Shown here in pieces: positions 27,686-37,261 of a DNA stretch of 64,000 nt (within the stretch, counting starts at the first letter, position 1; each line of letters starts with the position of its first letter). The notes under the pieces were generated by a model. The model did no database searches, was not told the DNA's origin, and saw nothing but the letters and a program-made list of their open reading frames with translations. Made by a program: the position numbers and the translations under genes. The stretch is from an uncultured Oscillospiraceae bacterium. GTDB lineage: Bacteria; Bacillota; Clostridia; Oscillospirales; Oscillospiraceae. The stretch spans positions 1 to 64,000 of the forward strand of contig CANRLF010000011.1 in assembly GCA_947631395.1 (NCBI GenBank), written 5' to 3'.

Positions 27686-27915
27686 TTTATGAAAATTATA
27701 ACCCTGTTTGAAAAAATTTTTTTGAGAAGCCGATTTACGTGCTTATTTACCACCGGCTGGCTCACGCTAAGCTCGAAACATCGGTTGGATTTGAAGCTGC
27801 CAAGGGGAAACTCCCGGCCAGACCCAAGGGCATAAAAAAAGCCTGCTTTCCAAGTCTCACGACTGTTTAAAGCAGGCTTGAGCAGTTCTTATCAGTTAGT
27901 GTCAGGCTCTTACAA
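27638..27915. repeat. Segment duplicated beyond the island (left copy)
   Basis: About 270 bp, from TCAAGGCTTGTCAATT through ATTGCCGAATTTTT, GCTGGCTCACGC and the terminator, is repeated with moderate divergence at 55327-55602, where it is fused to the deleted second integrase. Confidence 0.8.
27830..27879 (-). terminator. Terminator on the minus strand downstream of the ABC ATPase
   Basis: AAGCCTGCTTT pairs with AAAGCAGGCTT (27839-27879) and on the minus strand runs into TTTTTTT. It is the nearest terminator for the msmX-like gene, 330 bp upstream. Confidence 0.75.
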
Positions 27916-27986
27916 CTGAAATGACAACATCGCATAAAGCATGACAACGATATCAGCGGCGCGATGATAATCTAAAATATAAGACC

Positions 27987-28040
27987 AAACGCTCGTTTCC
28001 GGCGGCTGGAACGTGTCAGCAGTATCGGGGACGAGCGTTT
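27987..28040. repeat. Inverted repeat AAACGCTCGT/ACGAGCGTTT
   Basis: Perfect 10-bp arms are 34 bp apart. No function is evident. Confidence 0.4.
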
Positions 28041-28139
28041 GTTCCTGCAATCGCACTGAAAATAATACTAAACAGAAAAATTAACAAATATAAAGCCCAT
28101 TGCCGATCCGTTACGGCGATGTTCGCGGGACAAAAGCAA

Positions 28140-28168
28140 TATGTCCGACATTTGAAATGTCGGACATA
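28140..28168. repeat. Perfect 14-bp palindrome downstream of the ABC ATPase gene
   Basis: TATGTCCGACATTT and its complement are separated by one G. It lies 38 bp after the stop of the msmX-like gene. It could be a transcription stop or a regulator site; no T-run follows. Confidence 0.5.
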
Positions 28169-28205
28169 CGCATAAGGGAGGTAAAATTGAAGAAGTTTGG
28201 AACGA

Positions 28206-29360
28206 TCAGAACTTATATTCCTTGCACACAGGCGCGCAGGCGTCGGCGCTCTGTTTATCGTACCACACAAGGTTGTTGCCTGTCTCTTTATCGAAGAGCT
28301 GAATGAGCTTCGGCTGAGCGGTGAAATTGACCTTGCTGCCAGCGGAGACATCCACTTTAAGGTCCACGGTGGGGATCACCATGACGACCTCGTCCTGCTC
28401 GCTGCGGGCGTGGAGGTTGACTTCCGAGCCCAACATCTCGTTGACCTCGATGGTCGCGGTGAGCTCGCCCTCGCCAACTGTGATGTGTTGGGGGCGAATA
28501 CCGGCTATAATGTCGCAAGGCTGCTGGTTATTCTGCTTCAGGGCCTTCTGCTGGAAGGGATCAAGCTCGAACTTGGCGTTGCGGATCTGGGCGTAATATT
28601 TGCCGTTCTCCAAAAGCAACTTGCAGTTATCGAAGAAGTTCATCACGGGCATCCCGATGAAGCCGGCCACAAAGAGGTTTACAGGCTTGTCGAAAACCTC
28701 GGTGGGTGTGCCAATCTGGTTCACAAAGCCATCCTTCATGATGACGATCCTGTCGCCCAGGGTCATGGCCTCGGTCTGGTCGTGGGTCACGTACATGAAG
28801 GTGGTGTTGATGCGGGAGCGGAGCTTGATGATCTCGGCACGCATCTGGTTACGAAGCTTTGCGTCGAGGTTGGAGAGGGGCTCATCCATCAGGAACACCT
28901 TGGGGTCACGGACCATGGCGCGGCCAATGGCCACACGCTGTCTCTGACCGCCGGACAGGGCCTTGGGCTTACGCTCAAGGTACTGGGTGATGTCCAGGAT
29001 CTGGGCGACCTCACGGACCTTCTTGTCGATCTCCGCCTTGGGGGTCTTTTTGAGTTTCAGGGCGAAGGCCATGTTGTCATAGACGGACATGTGCGGATAC
29101 AGGGCGTAGGACTGGAAGACCATCGCTATGTCCCTGTCCTTTGGCTCCACGTTGTTGCAGAGCCTGCCGTCTATGTAGAGCTCGCCGTCGCTGATCTCCT
29201 CAAGGCCTGCCACCATACGAAGAGTGGTGGATTTTCCGCAGCCGGAGGGGCCGACGAGAACGATGAACTCCTTGTCCGCGATGTGAAGGTTCACATCATG
29301 GACTGCGGTGACACCGCCATCATAGACCTTCTTCAAACCTTTCAATACGACTTCTGACAT
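28206..29360 (-). CDS. msmX: MsmX/UgpC-type sugar ABC transporter ATPase
   Basis: The 384-residue ATPase has Walker A GPSGCGKSTT, signature LSGGQRQRVAIGRA, Walker B VFLMDEPLSNLDA and a C-terminal OB-type regulatory domain (from about 240). It is of the multi-use CUT1 family that powers several sugar importers in Bacillota. The importer at 35.5-39.1 kb has no ATPase gene of its own, so this is the natural partner. The ATG at 29360 is preferred over an upstream in-frame GTG because AGGA lies about 10 nt before it and homology begins there. It is transcribed away from the sensor kinase gene, behind yesL. Confidence 0.93.
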   Translation of the reverse strand: MSEVVLKGLKKVYDGGVTAVHDVNLHIADKEFIVLVGPSGCGKSTTLRMVAGLEEISDGELYIDGRLCNNVEPKDRDIAMVFQSYALYPHMSVYDNMAFALKLKKTPKAEIDKKVREVAQILDITQYLERKPKALSGGQRQRVAIGRAMVRDPKVFLMDEPLSNLDAKLRNQMRAEIIKLRSRINTTFMYVTHDQTEAMTLGDRIVIMKDGFVNQIGTPTEVFDKPVNLFVAGFIGMPVMNFFDNCKLLLENGKYYAQIRNAKFELDPFQQKALKQNNQQPCDIIAGIRPQHITVGEGELTATIEVNEMLGSEVNLHARSEQDEVVMVIPTVDLKVDVSAGSKVNFTAQPKLIQLFDKETGNNLVWYDKQSADACAPVCKEYKF

Positions 29361-29564
29361 TTGCTCGCGTCCTGACACAAGTGGCTCCCCAGATGTGCCT
29401 CACGCCACGGCGTCTTTCAGCCATGGCGCTTTTACGACAGGTCTCCACACTGCCGCACCCGGAACGCCGGGTTTTTTGACCTCCTTTTTTGTGACTCCGG
29501 CGGCTATGAAAATGGAGTAGCCGACGGGCCCTATATTTTCGGGCACGCGCCCTGAAATCCAAGC

Positions 29565-30245
29565 TCACTCGTCCCCAGCCTCGTCCTCGTCCTCCACCAC
29601 GGCGGCGGTCATGGGGCCTACCAGCTCCTCAAAGGTCTTTTTCATGGGGAAGGCGTTGCAGTACGCGACCCCGGAAAAACCGATGGCCACCCACGCCAGA
29701 ATCCCCCAGCGCATGGTCGTCACGGTGTAGAATGTCAAAAGCCCCAGGGCAAATGGCGGCATGAACATGGAAATCGTCCGGCCCGGATGCCGGAGCGCCA
29801 AGCCCAGGGCATTTTTCATGGTCCCGCGGACGGTGTTGTCAAACTTGGCCAGGACCGGGAACACGTACAAAAGCTCCATCACAAGCGCCACACACCCCAC
29901 AAGGCCGACACCCAAAACCACGGCGTTCATCGTCCCGGCCGCGCCCCAAGTGAGGCGCACGTCGTACTGCAAAACGAAGGCGAAGAGCAAAAGCACGACC
30001 CAAATGGCCGTAGCCTGGCGGAAATTTTGCCGGAAGGAGCGAAAATAGTCCCTGGCGACCTGTCCCTCCGTGCCCATGACCATCCGAAAGGTCACGTAGT
30101 TGAGGGCGGTCAGCGACGCGCCGATGGTGACAAGGGGGACGCTGGTCACAAGAAAGAGGATGTTCAGAATCATCAGGTCCGCCAGCTTGCTCAAAAACCG
30201 CATCAAAGGACTGTCAACGCTGAACAAACCACGCACAAAATTCAC
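29565..30245 (-). CDS. YesL-like DUF624 membrane protein
   Basis: The 226-residue protein matches the DUF624/YesL family: FSVDSPLMRFLSKLADLMILN, then VPLVTIGASLTALNYVTFRM, with five predicted membrane helices. Such proteins commonly sit beside LplB/YtcP-type importers and YesM/YesN two-component systems; their function is unknown. The first GTG (30245) is very near GGGGGT, so a second GTG at 30236 may be the true start. About 200 bp separate it from msmX. Confidence 0.85.
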   Translation of the reverse strand: MNFVRGLFSVDSPLMRFLSKLADLMILNILFLVTSVPLVTIGASLTALNYVTFRMVMGTEGQVARDYFRSFRQNFRQATAIWVVLLLFAFVLQYDVRLTWGAAGTMNAVVLGVGLVGCVALVMELLYVFPVLAKFDNTVRGTMKNALGLALRHPGRTISMFMPPFALGLLTFYTVTTMRWGILAWVAIGFSGVAYCNAFPMKKTFEELVGPMTAAVVEDEDEAGDE

Positions 30246-30278
30246 CCCCTGTTTTCGTCACTTTGTCGAAAAAATGTG

Positions 30279-30307
30279 TTGACACGGGATTAATCATATT
30301 ATATTAT
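30279..30307 (+). promoter_or_regulatory. Promoter of the sensor kinase/regulator operon
   Basis: TTGACA and TATTAT with a 17-bp spacer, in the divergent region between yesL and the kinase gene, about 118 bp before the chosen start. Confidence 0.7.
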
Positions 30308-30424
30308 CTTACATGATACAGGATGATTTTTATACACCTACAAGATACTTTACAAAGGCGCTTTAATGCAAGGGACAAATTGCAGGACTTTCCACGGGAA
30401 ATTATAGGTCAGGGAGGCGGAGCG

Positions 30425-32206
30425 GTGAAGAGACTGCGGCAGGGCTGGAGAAGACTGGCGGAGCGCCTGGGGAGGGCGCTCAACGATCTAAGCCTTCGTA
30501 AAAAGCTCAGGTATCTCTATTATTTCTGTGTTATTGTGCCCATCATTCTGACGGACGCGGTGATCCTTCTGAGCCTCATCAGAGCGGAAAGGTCGGAGCA
30601 GCGCCGTCAAATGGCGGATGTGGCCAGTGCCGTGCAGTATAATGTCACGAATTTCACGGAGACCCCGGTGGTGATTGCAAGGACCATATACCTTGACGGC
30701 TCCGTGCGGGAATTTTTGGCCGAGACCTATGAAAGCCCGGAGGAATACTATGCCGCCTATCAAAAGATCACGGGCCAGTCGGTGCTGAAGGGCATTGCCC
30801 ACATCGACAACAGCGTCGTTACCATCTACGCGGACAACGAGGGCATTGTCAACGGCGGCGGCTTTCTCCGGGTGTCGGAGGTTCAGGGCGAGGGATGGTT
30901 CCGGCGCTACTCCCAGAGCTCCCTGGATACCCAGCTTATCCTCTATGACACCCCCTCCGACGGGCGGAGTATCTCCATTTTGCGCAACCTTGGTCAGTTC
31001 TCTTGGAACGGCAAAACGGAGATGTTCGTAAAGGTCGACCTCAACTACAGCTCCCTGGTGGCGGACACCATCAATATGAATTACGATTTCCCCGTGTATA
31101 TCTGCTGCGGGGAAAAGGTCATTCTCTCAAGCGAGGGGCCCAACAACCAAGGGGACATGTATCCGTCCTTCACAAGGCAAAAGGATGTGGCGTTGGAGGA
31201 GAAATTTGAGCTCTACGGCGAGACGCTGACCGTCCGTGTACTGCGGCGGACCAACAGCGTCCTGGGCTTTTTGCGGGACAACGCTGTCACCATCACGCTT
31301 CTGCTCCTTTTTAATATCCTGGCACCGCTGCTCATCATGAATCTCATTGAGCGCTCCATTAACTCACGGATATTCCGGCTGGGGGATGTCTTCAACCAGG
31401 TGGACAGCGAGGAGCTCATCACCATCCCCGGCGACAACGGCAGGGACGAGATCGGCGGGCTTATGGACAACTATAACCGCATGGCCGTGAGGATGAACGG
31501 CCTCATCGACCAGGTCTACCGCAACCGCCTGAGGGAGCAGGAGATGGACATCGCCCGCAAGAGTGCGGAGCTCCTGGCCCTCCAGAGCCAGATAAATCCA
31601 CACTTCCTCTTCAACGCCTTGGAGAGCATCCGTATGCACAGCATTTTGAAGGACGAGCGGGAGACGGCGGATATGGTGGAGAAGTTGGCCATCATGGAGC
31701 GCCAGAACGTGGATTGGTCCAGCGACACCAACACCGTCCGGCGGGAGCTGGAGTTCGTAGAGGCGTACCTGGCGCTCCAGAAGTACCGCTTCGGGGACCG
31801 GCTCAGCTACCGTGTGGACGCGGACCCGGAATGTCAGGACTTTTTAGTGCCGAAGCTGACCATCACCACCTTTGTGGAGAACGCCTGCGTCCACGGGATC
31901 GAGAGCAAGACGAGCCCCGGCTGGATCTTTGTCCGCGTGGGCGTTGAGGCGGAGGAGCTATGCATCGAGGTGGAGGACACCGGCGGCGGCATGGAGGAGG
32001 ACGAGGCCCGGGCGCTGGAGGGGCGGATGCGCGGCGCCAGCATCGATATGCTCCGGGGAAAGGGCCGGGTGGGCGTGGTCAACGCGTGCCTGCGTATTCG
32101 GATGATGACCGACGGCCACGTGGATTTCGCGGTGGAGAGCGAAAAAGGCGTGGGCACTGTATTCGCCATAAAAATACCGCTTTGCAGGATAGAAAGGGCT
32201 GAGTGA
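30425..32206 (+). CDS. YesM-like sensor histidine kinase
   Basis: The 593-residue protein has an N-terminal transmembrane helix (about 28-50), an extracellular sensing region (to about 285), a second helix (about 290-310), a HAMP domain and a LytS/YesM-type kinase domain: the phosphorylated His is in QSQINPHFLFNALESIRMH and the ATPase part has VENACVHGIESK and VEDTGGGMEED. Such kinases sense carbohydrates or a substrate-binding protein. It is followed after 1 bp by its AraC-type regulator. GTG at 30425 is chosen for the GGGAGG 8 nt upstream. Confidence 0.92.
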   Translation: MKRLRQGWRRLAERLGRALNDLSLRKKLRYLYYFCVIVPIILTDAVILLSLIRAERSEQRRQMADVASAVQYNVTNFTETPVVIARTIYLDGSVREFLAETYESPEEYYAAYQKITGQSVLKGIAHIDNSVVTIYADNEGIVNGGGFLRVSEVQGEGWFRRYSQSSLDTQLILYDTPSDGRSISILRNLGQFSWNGKTEMFVKVDLNYSSLVADTINMNYDFPVYICCGEKVILSSEGPNNQGDMYPSFTRQKDVALEEKFELYGETLTVRVLRRTNSVLGFLRDNAVTITLLLLFNILAPLLIMNLIERSINSRIFRLGDVFNQVDSEELITIPGDNGRDEIGGLMDNYNRMAVRMNGLIDQVYRNRLREQEMDIARKSAELLALQSQINPHFLFNALESIRMHSILKDERETADMVEKLAIMERQNVDWSSDTNTVRRELEFVEAYLALQKYRFGDRLSYRVDADPECQDFLVPKLTITTFVENACVHGIESKTSPGWIFVRVGVEAEELCIEVEDTGGGMEEDEARALEGRMRGASIDMLRGKGRVGVVNACLRIRMMTDGHVDFAVESEKGVGTVFAIKIPLCRIERAE

Positions 32207-32207
32207 T

Positions 32208-33785
32208 ATGCTGAAGGTTCTGCTTGTGGACGACGAGGTCTTTATTGCCCAGGGCCTGGAGGTCCTGATAAACTGGCAGGAGGAGGGCTATGAGATCGCC
32301 GCCGTCTGCCAAAACGGCAAGGAGGCTCTGGAGTATCTCCGGAAAAACCACGTGGACCTGGTGATCGCGGACGTGATGATGCCCGTGATGACGGGGCTGG
32401 AGCTTCTGGAGACAGTAAAGCGGGAGAAGATCTCCGACGCCAGCTTCGTGATCCTCTCCGGCTACGGGGAGTTCGCCTTCGCCCAGCAGGCGTTGCGCTA
32501 CGGATGCATGGACTACCTTCTGAAGCCCATTGAGCGCGACGACCTCCTGGCCATCCTCCGCAGGTCCAGCAGCGCCTCCCGGGACGCCCGGATGGGGCAG
32601 AGATACGAGCAGGAGTACCTGACCCGGCGGCTCATCGCCCTTTTATACGGGATGGGGACGGCGGAGGACCTGGAGTACGTGCGCTCCCACATGCGCCTTA
32701 CGCCGGGGGTGCGGTACATCGAGATCGAGCTGGCCGCCGAGGCCGGCGAGGACGGGGACGAGACGGACATGGCCCTTCTGCGCAGCCAGATCTATACCAA
32801 CTGCCGTCAGCTTTTGCAGGAGGACGCCGGCCACTGTGTGCTGGAGCTCTCCCATGCTCGCCGGAGCTACGCCATGGGATTTGTGTACTGCGGCTACATG
32901 GCGGAGGAGCGGGGCGTCACCGAGGCCCTTTTCATCCAACAGCTCCACCGGCAGCTTGGCGTATCGGTGCAGCGGGAGCTGCGCTTCATCGTGGGCCGCC
33001 GGGTCGCGGACATCGCCGATATCGCCCAGTCCTATGAATCCGTGGGGACTATGCGGAATTTGATGGCCTTTCGCAGCCAAAAGCCCGTCTACTGGTACGA
33101 GCACGAGCTCCAAGAGCCGCCGGAGGAGGGACGGACGGTGCTTCTCCGCCGCGAGCTGGACGCTCTCATCGAGGCCATCGAGCGGGGGGAGCACAGACTT
33201 ATCGAGGAGCGGGTCCAGGACCTCTTTGCCCAGATGCAATCCCGGGGCATGAAGCGCCGGGGCATCAACGTAAACTTCAACTACCTTTTATTCAAGCTGG
33301 TCCATCTGGCCTCAAGCCTCGACAGCGAGGCCGACCAGGAGGAGATTTTGCACCTTATAAGCGCAAGCTCCGTGGAGCAGGGCTTTCTCCGGGGCAGCAG
33401 CCGCCATTTGGCCCGGTTCGCCTGCGAATACGCCGATTACCTGGGACAGCTCCAGCACAGCGAGCCCTCCGGCATCCTCCGGGACATCGAGCGGGAAATT
33501 CGGGAGAACTACGCGGAGAACCTGACCCTCCAGGACCTGGGGCGAAAATACTATATCAACAGCTCCTACCTGGGCCAAGTCTTCCGCAAGGCCTACGGGC
33601 AGTCCTTTAAAAACTACCTGGCCCTTCACCGGGTGAATGAGGCCGCAAAGCTCCTTTTGCACACGGACAAAAAGGTGGGCGACATCGCCGAGGAAGTCGG
33701 CTACCACGACGTCAACTACTTTATTACAAAATTTATCGAGATCAAAGGCTGCACGCCCTCCCGATTTCGAAAGAGCAGACCGTAA
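32208..33785 (+). CDS. YesN-like response regulator with AraC-type DNA-binding domain
   Basis: The 525-residue protein has an N-terminal receiver (LLVDDEVFIAQGLEVLINW, phosphorylated Asp in VIADVMMPVMTG, Lys in YLLKPI), a long middle region without a clear family, and a C-terminal pair of helix-turn-helix motifs of the AraC type (LTLQDLGRKYYINSSYLGQ and GDIAEEVGYHDVNYF). It should activate the importer genes downstream, whose promoter at 35439 lacks a good -35. It forms a pair with the preceding kinase. Confidence 0.93.
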   Translation: MLKVLLVDDEVFIAQGLEVLINWQEEGYEIAAVCQNGKEALEYLRKNHVDLVIADVMMPVMTGLELLETVKREKISDASFVILSGYGEFAFAQQALRYGCMDYLLKPIERDDLLAILRRSSSASRDARMGQRYEQEYLTRRLIALLYGMGTAEDLEYVRSHMRLTPGVRYIEIELAAEAGEDGDETDMALLRSQIYTNCRQLLQEDAGHCVLELSHARRSYAMGFVYCGYMAEERGVTEALFIQQLHRQLGVSVQRELRFIVGRRVADIADIAQSYESVGTMRNLMAFRSQKPVYWYEHELQEPPEEGRTVLLRRELDALIEAIERGEHRLIEERVQDLFAQMQSRGMKRRGINVNFNYLLFKLVHLASSLDSEADQEEILHLISASSVEQGFLRGSSRHLARFACEYADYLGQLQHSEPSGILRDIEREIRENYAENLTLQDLGRKYYINSSYLGQVFRKAYGQSFKNYLALHRVNEAAKLLLHTDKKVGDIAEEVGYHDVNYFITKFIEIKGCTPSRFRKSRP

Positions 33786-33808
33786 AATCTCCTGAAAGGA
33801 GCCGCGTT

Positions 33809-35317
33809 ATGCTGAATTTAGCAGAAATTTTTCAGTCAGGCATGGTCCTTCAGCGTCTGGCTCCCCTTGTCCTCTGGGGGACCGCCGAGCCGGAAGCTCC
33901 GGTGGAGGTGACCCTGGACGGAAGGACGTGCGTGGCGGGGACCGACAGTCTGGGGAATTGGCGGGCGACCCTGCCCCCCAGAGACGCCGGGAGGGACCTC
34001 ATTCTCACCGTCCGATCCGGCGGTCAGACCCTCACCCTCACCGGCATAGCCGTGGGGGAGGTGTGGATCGCCGGAGGCCAGTCCAACATGGAATTTTGGC
34101 TCCGATACGAAAAGCACCGCGCTGGGGAGACGAGGGACTACCCGGACCTGCGCTTTTTCGACGTGCCGAAGCTCGCCTACGAGGGACAGGAGCGGGACTT
34201 TGACTACACCCGCGTGGGCGTCTGGCGCAGGGCGGTGGGGGAGGAGCGGGACTACTTCTCTGCCGTGGGGTATTATTTTCAAAAGTCCCTGGCAGAGGCG
34301 CTTGGCATTCCCGTGGGGATCGTGGGGTGTAACTGGGGCGGCACGCCCTCCTGCGCCTGGATGAGTCAGGAGAGTGTGGAGCGGGCGGGGCACGCGTGGC
34401 TGGAGGCCGACGCCGAGGCATTTCGCGGCATGGACCCGGAGGCGTATGCCCGAGCCATGGCGCGAAAGCCGGATAACGCCACGGGGGACCCCTTCCACAG
34501 CCCCTTCAACGAGTTTATGCTGCCCCGTACCCCCGTGAGAGAGGAGATCGAGGCATTTTTGGCCGCCCAGACGCCCCTGGAGCCGGGGATCAGTGCCCTG
34601 CCCCTGCCGCAAAATAGGCCCGGTGTGCTCTATGAGCGCATGGTAAAGGCCATCGCGCCCTTCCCTGTCCGGGGCGTCCTCTGGTATCAGGGGGAGTCCG
34701 ATGACAACGGGAGCCGGGGACGGCTCTACCGGGATATGCTGGCTGCCCTCATGGCGGACTGGCGAAGGCTTTGGGATAGACGCCTGCCCTTCCTCATTGT
34801 GCAACTCCCCGGTTGGGAGTCCTGGTTCGGCTTTCGCAATAACGGGTTTTCCAAGATCCGCGAATGTCAGCGCCTGGCGGTGGAGGCGGACCCGGATGCG
34901 TACCTGTGCTCCATATCCGATGCCGGGGAGCGGTTCGACATACACCCCAAGGACAAACGGGTGGTGGGAGAGCGCCTCGCCGCCTTGGCGCTAAGGCATG
35001 TCTACGGGAAAGCCGTCCTCTGCGACCCGCCCTCCCCCACAGGGGCGCTCCGGGAGGGCCGGAGGATCGAGATCGTCTTCAAAAACGCCGGGACGGGCTT
35101 AGATATTCGCGGCGGCGCCCTCCAAGCCACGGAGGTGACGGACGCCGCCGGAAGGGTGGAGTACGAGGCCGCGGCGCGGGGAGATCGCCTCACCCTGACG
35201 CTCCGGCGGGAGGTGGGCCCCGTGACCGTCCGTCACGCCGGGACGGAGTGGTTCCTCGTGAACCTCTACAACAGCGCCGGGATCCCCGCCATCCCCTTTT
35301 GTCTCACTGTTGAATAG
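33809..35317 (+). CDS. Sialate O-acetylesterase-family (SGNH) carbohydrate acetylesterase
   Basis: The 502-residue protein has the SASA/DUF303 family signature GGQSNMEFWL (catalytic Ser in GQSN), GVLWYQGESD, and FDIHPKDKR with the Asp-x-x-His-like end. No signal peptide is visible, so it should act in the cytoplasm. Family members remove acetyl groups from sialic acids or from xylo-oligosaccharides. Next to GH8 and GH3 xylosidases it most probably deacetylates imported xylo-oligosaccharides (inference). It lies 23 bp after the regulator gene and ends in a terminator. Confidence 0.85.
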   Translation: MLNLAEIFQSGMVLQRLAPLVLWGTAEPEAPVEVTLDGRTCVAGTDSLGNWRATLPPRDAGRDLILTVRSGGQTLTLTGIAVGEVWIAGGQSNMEFWLRYEKHRAGETRDYPDLRFFDVPKLAYEGQERDFDYTRVGVWRRAVGEERDYFSAVGYYFQKSLAEALGIPVGIVGCNWGGTPSCAWMSQESVERAGHAWLEADAEAFRGMDPEAYARAMARKPDNATGDPFHSPFNEFMLPRTPVREEIEAFLAAQTPLEPGISALPLPQNRPGVLYERMVKAIAPFPVRGVLWYQGESDDNGSRGRLYRDMLAALMADWRRLWDRRLPFLIVQLPGWESWFGFRNNGFSKIRECQRLAVEADPDAYLCSISDAGERFDIHPKDKRVVGERLAALALRHVYGKAVLCDPPSPTGALREGRRIEIVFKNAGTGLDIRGGALQATEVTDAAGRVEYEAAARGDRLTLTLRREVGPVTVRHAGTEWFLVNLYNSAGIPAIPFCLTVE

Positions 35318-35322
35318 AAATT

Positions 35323-35354
35323 GCCCCCTGCCAACCTGTGGCGGGGGGCGTTGT
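35323..35354 (+). terminator. Terminator after the acetylesterase gene
   Basis: GCCCCCTGCCA pairs with TGGCGGGGGGC around ACCTG, followed by GTTGTT. Confidence 0.7.
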
Positions 35355-35438
35355 TATCCTCCACAGTTTTTTTGCGGAAAGGGGGCAAATCTTCGGCAGG
35401 TCGTAGAAAATATCGGTGTATTTTATAGAATTTCCCGG

Positions 35439-35467
35439 TTGTTTAAGAAATTGTGAACGACTATAAT
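35439..35467 (+). promoter_or_regulatory. Promoter of the importer/glycosidase operon
   Basis: TTGTTT and TATAAT with a 17-bp spacer, 72 bp before the binding-protein gene. The weak -35 fits a promoter that needs an activator such as the YesN-like regulator. Confidence 0.65.
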
Positions 35468-35538
35468 TTTTTCAAAGTGCGGCAAAGCGCCGCCGCGTCC
35501 CATGGGAGGGACGAATTTTGGATTATAGGAGGCAGCAT

Positions 35539-37197
35539 ATGAAAACGAGAAAGCTAACGTGTGTTCTCGCCGCTTTGCTGGCGCTGGTCATGGCCCTGGG
35601 GCTCGCCGGCTGTGGCAAGGGTGACGGGAGAAACGAGGACGGCATCTACGAGTTCACCATGTTCATCGCCATGCCGGGCTCCGAGATCAACGACGACAAC
35701 GAGATCATGAACCTCATCGCCGAGAAGACCGGCGCGAAGGTCAAGGAGACGTGGCTCACCGGCCAGGCCGCCGCCGAGGCCGTGGGCTCCATCATCGCAA
35801 GCCAGGATTACCCCGACTTCATCGACGGCGGCGACGGCATGATGGCCCTCTACGACGAGGGGATCCTTGTCCCCTGGGACGAGTATCTGGAGAAGTATCC
35901 CAACCTCAAGGAGATGTACTCCGACGCGGAGTGGAATTCCTTCCGCCAGGAGGACGGCCACATCTATTGGGCCAATGTGTTCCAGAACACCTACGGCGAG
36001 AGCCGCGCCACCACCCACAACGACGAGGCCTTCTGGATCCAGGCCCGCGTCCTGGAGTGGGCCGGTTACCCTGAGATCCACACCCTGGATCAGTATTTCG
36101 ACGTGCTCACCCGCTATGCCGAGGCCAACCCCACCATGGGCGACGGCATGACGGTCATCCCCTACACCATGCTCTGCGAGGACTGGCGTTACTTCTGCCT
36201 TGAGAATGCACCTGAGTTCCTGGACGGCTACCCCAACGACGGCTCCGTCATCGTGGACACCTCCTCCGGCACGCCCACCATCGTGGACTACAACACCACC
36301 CCCACCGCCAAACGCTACTTCCAGAAGCTCAACGAGGAGTACAAGGCCGGCAACATCGACATCGAGTTTGCCACCCAGACCTACGATGAGTACATAGCCA
36401 AGCTCTCCACCGGCCGTGTCCTGGGCATGTGCGACCAGTGGTGGAACTTCGCCTACACCGTCAACGATGTCTTCAAGCAGCAGGGCCTCGACAAGCAGGG
36501 CTGCAACTACGTGCCTTTAGGACTCACCATCGACGAGGGCATGGACAACCGCTGGCACACCTATGACGACACCCTCAACAACTCCAGCGGCGTGGCCGTC
36601 ACCACCAGCTGCAAGGACCCCGACGCCGCCTTCAAGTTCCTCAACGACCTTCTGGACCAGGAGATCCACGACCTGCGCTTCTGGGGCATCGAGGGCGTTG
36701 ACTACCTGGTGGACGAGAACGGCCTTTATTACCGCACCGAGGAGATGCGCACGAAGGCCGCTGACAAGTCCTATCAGGCCAGCCATTTCTGCAACTACTC
36801 CTACATGCCCCAGTACTTGGGCACCAGCCGCGACGGGATCAACGCCATGCAGCCGGCGGAGCAGACCTCCGAGTTCTTTGAGGGTCTGGCCGAGCCCCTG
36901 GTCAAGTGCTTTGAGGCCTACGGCGCGGAGAATTACCCCGACATGATCGGCTCCGTGGTAGAGCACAACGCCCCCTGGTTCCCCATGTACTCCTTCTCCA
37001 ACGCCATGACCACCGGGACCCCGGGCGGCGTGGCCTGGACGAAGATGGGCGAGGTCAAGCACGAATGGCTGCCCAGAGTGGTCATGGCCTCCGACTTTGA
37101 AAAGGAGTGGGGCGACTACATGAGCGCGTACAGCGCCGTGAACCCCGGCGCGTTCCTTGCGGAGATGCAGGAAGAGCTCAACCGCCGCGCCGGCTGA
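35539..37197 (+). CDS. Extracellular solute-binding lipoprotein (xylo-oligosaccharide importer)
   Basis: The 552-residue product has a signal peptide with lipobox LAGC (Cys about residue 26) and belongs to the large YtcQ/LplA-type family-1 binding proteins. It starts a run of importer and glycosidase genes. ATG at 35539 follows TAGGAGG. No ATPase gene is in the run; the msmX-like gene 6 kb away should serve. Substrate xylo-oligosaccharides is inferred from the GH8 and GH3 genes downstream. Confidence 0.9.
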   Translation: MKTRKLTCVLAALLALVMALGLAGCGKGDGRNEDGIYEFTMFIAMPGSEINDDNEIMNLIAEKTGAKVKETWLTGQAAAEAVGSIIASQDYPDFIDGGDGMMALYDEGILVPWDEYLEKYPNLKEMYSDAEWNSFRQEDGHIYWANVFQNTYGESRATTHNDEAFWIQARVLEWAGYPEIHTLDQYFDVLTRYAEANPTMGDGMTVIPYTMLCEDWRYFCLENAPEFLDGYPNDGSVIVDTSSGTPTIVDYNTTPTAKRYFQKLNEEYKAGNIDIEFATQTYDEYIAKLSTGRVLGMCDQWWNFAYTVNDVFKQQGLDKQGCNYVPLGLTIDEGMDNRWHTYDDTLNNSSGVAVTTSCKDPDAAFKFLNDLLDQEIHDLRFWGIEGVDYLVDENGLYYRTEEMRTKAADKSYQASHFCNYSYMPQYLGTSRDGINAMQPAEQTSEFFEGLAEPLVKCFEAYGAENYPDMIGSVVEHNAPWFPMYSFSNAMTTGTPGGVAWTKMGEVKHEWLPRVVMASDFEKEWGDYMSAYSAVNPGAFLAEMQEELNRRAG

Positions 37198-37261
37198 CAC
37201 ACCCGCCGTTCCGGGCGGGACCACCCCGTCCGGAACGAGTAATAAAAAAGGAGGTCAGAAT

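Larger units (their letters stand above)
25709..28205. other. 2.5-kb gene-free repeat region inside the island's left end
   Basis: No coding sequence can be supported between the excisionase gene and the ABC ATPase gene. The stretch is AT-rich from about 26.65 to 27.75 kb, unlike the flanking GC-rich genes, and contains direct repeats E (two) and D (three), a terminator at 27830-27879 and inverted repeats at 27987 and 28140. It may be a decayed set of earlier genes, or a cis-acting region such as an origin. Confidence 0.6.

Noticed and set aside
28197-29357. Long plus-strand frame opposite the msmX-like gene
   Set aside because: It is the antisense of a gene with all Walker and signature motifs; its translation has no family resemblance.
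29320-29568. Small minus-strand gene between yesL and msmX
   Set aside because: An Arg-rich frame overlapping both neighbours, without family resemblance or a convincing start.
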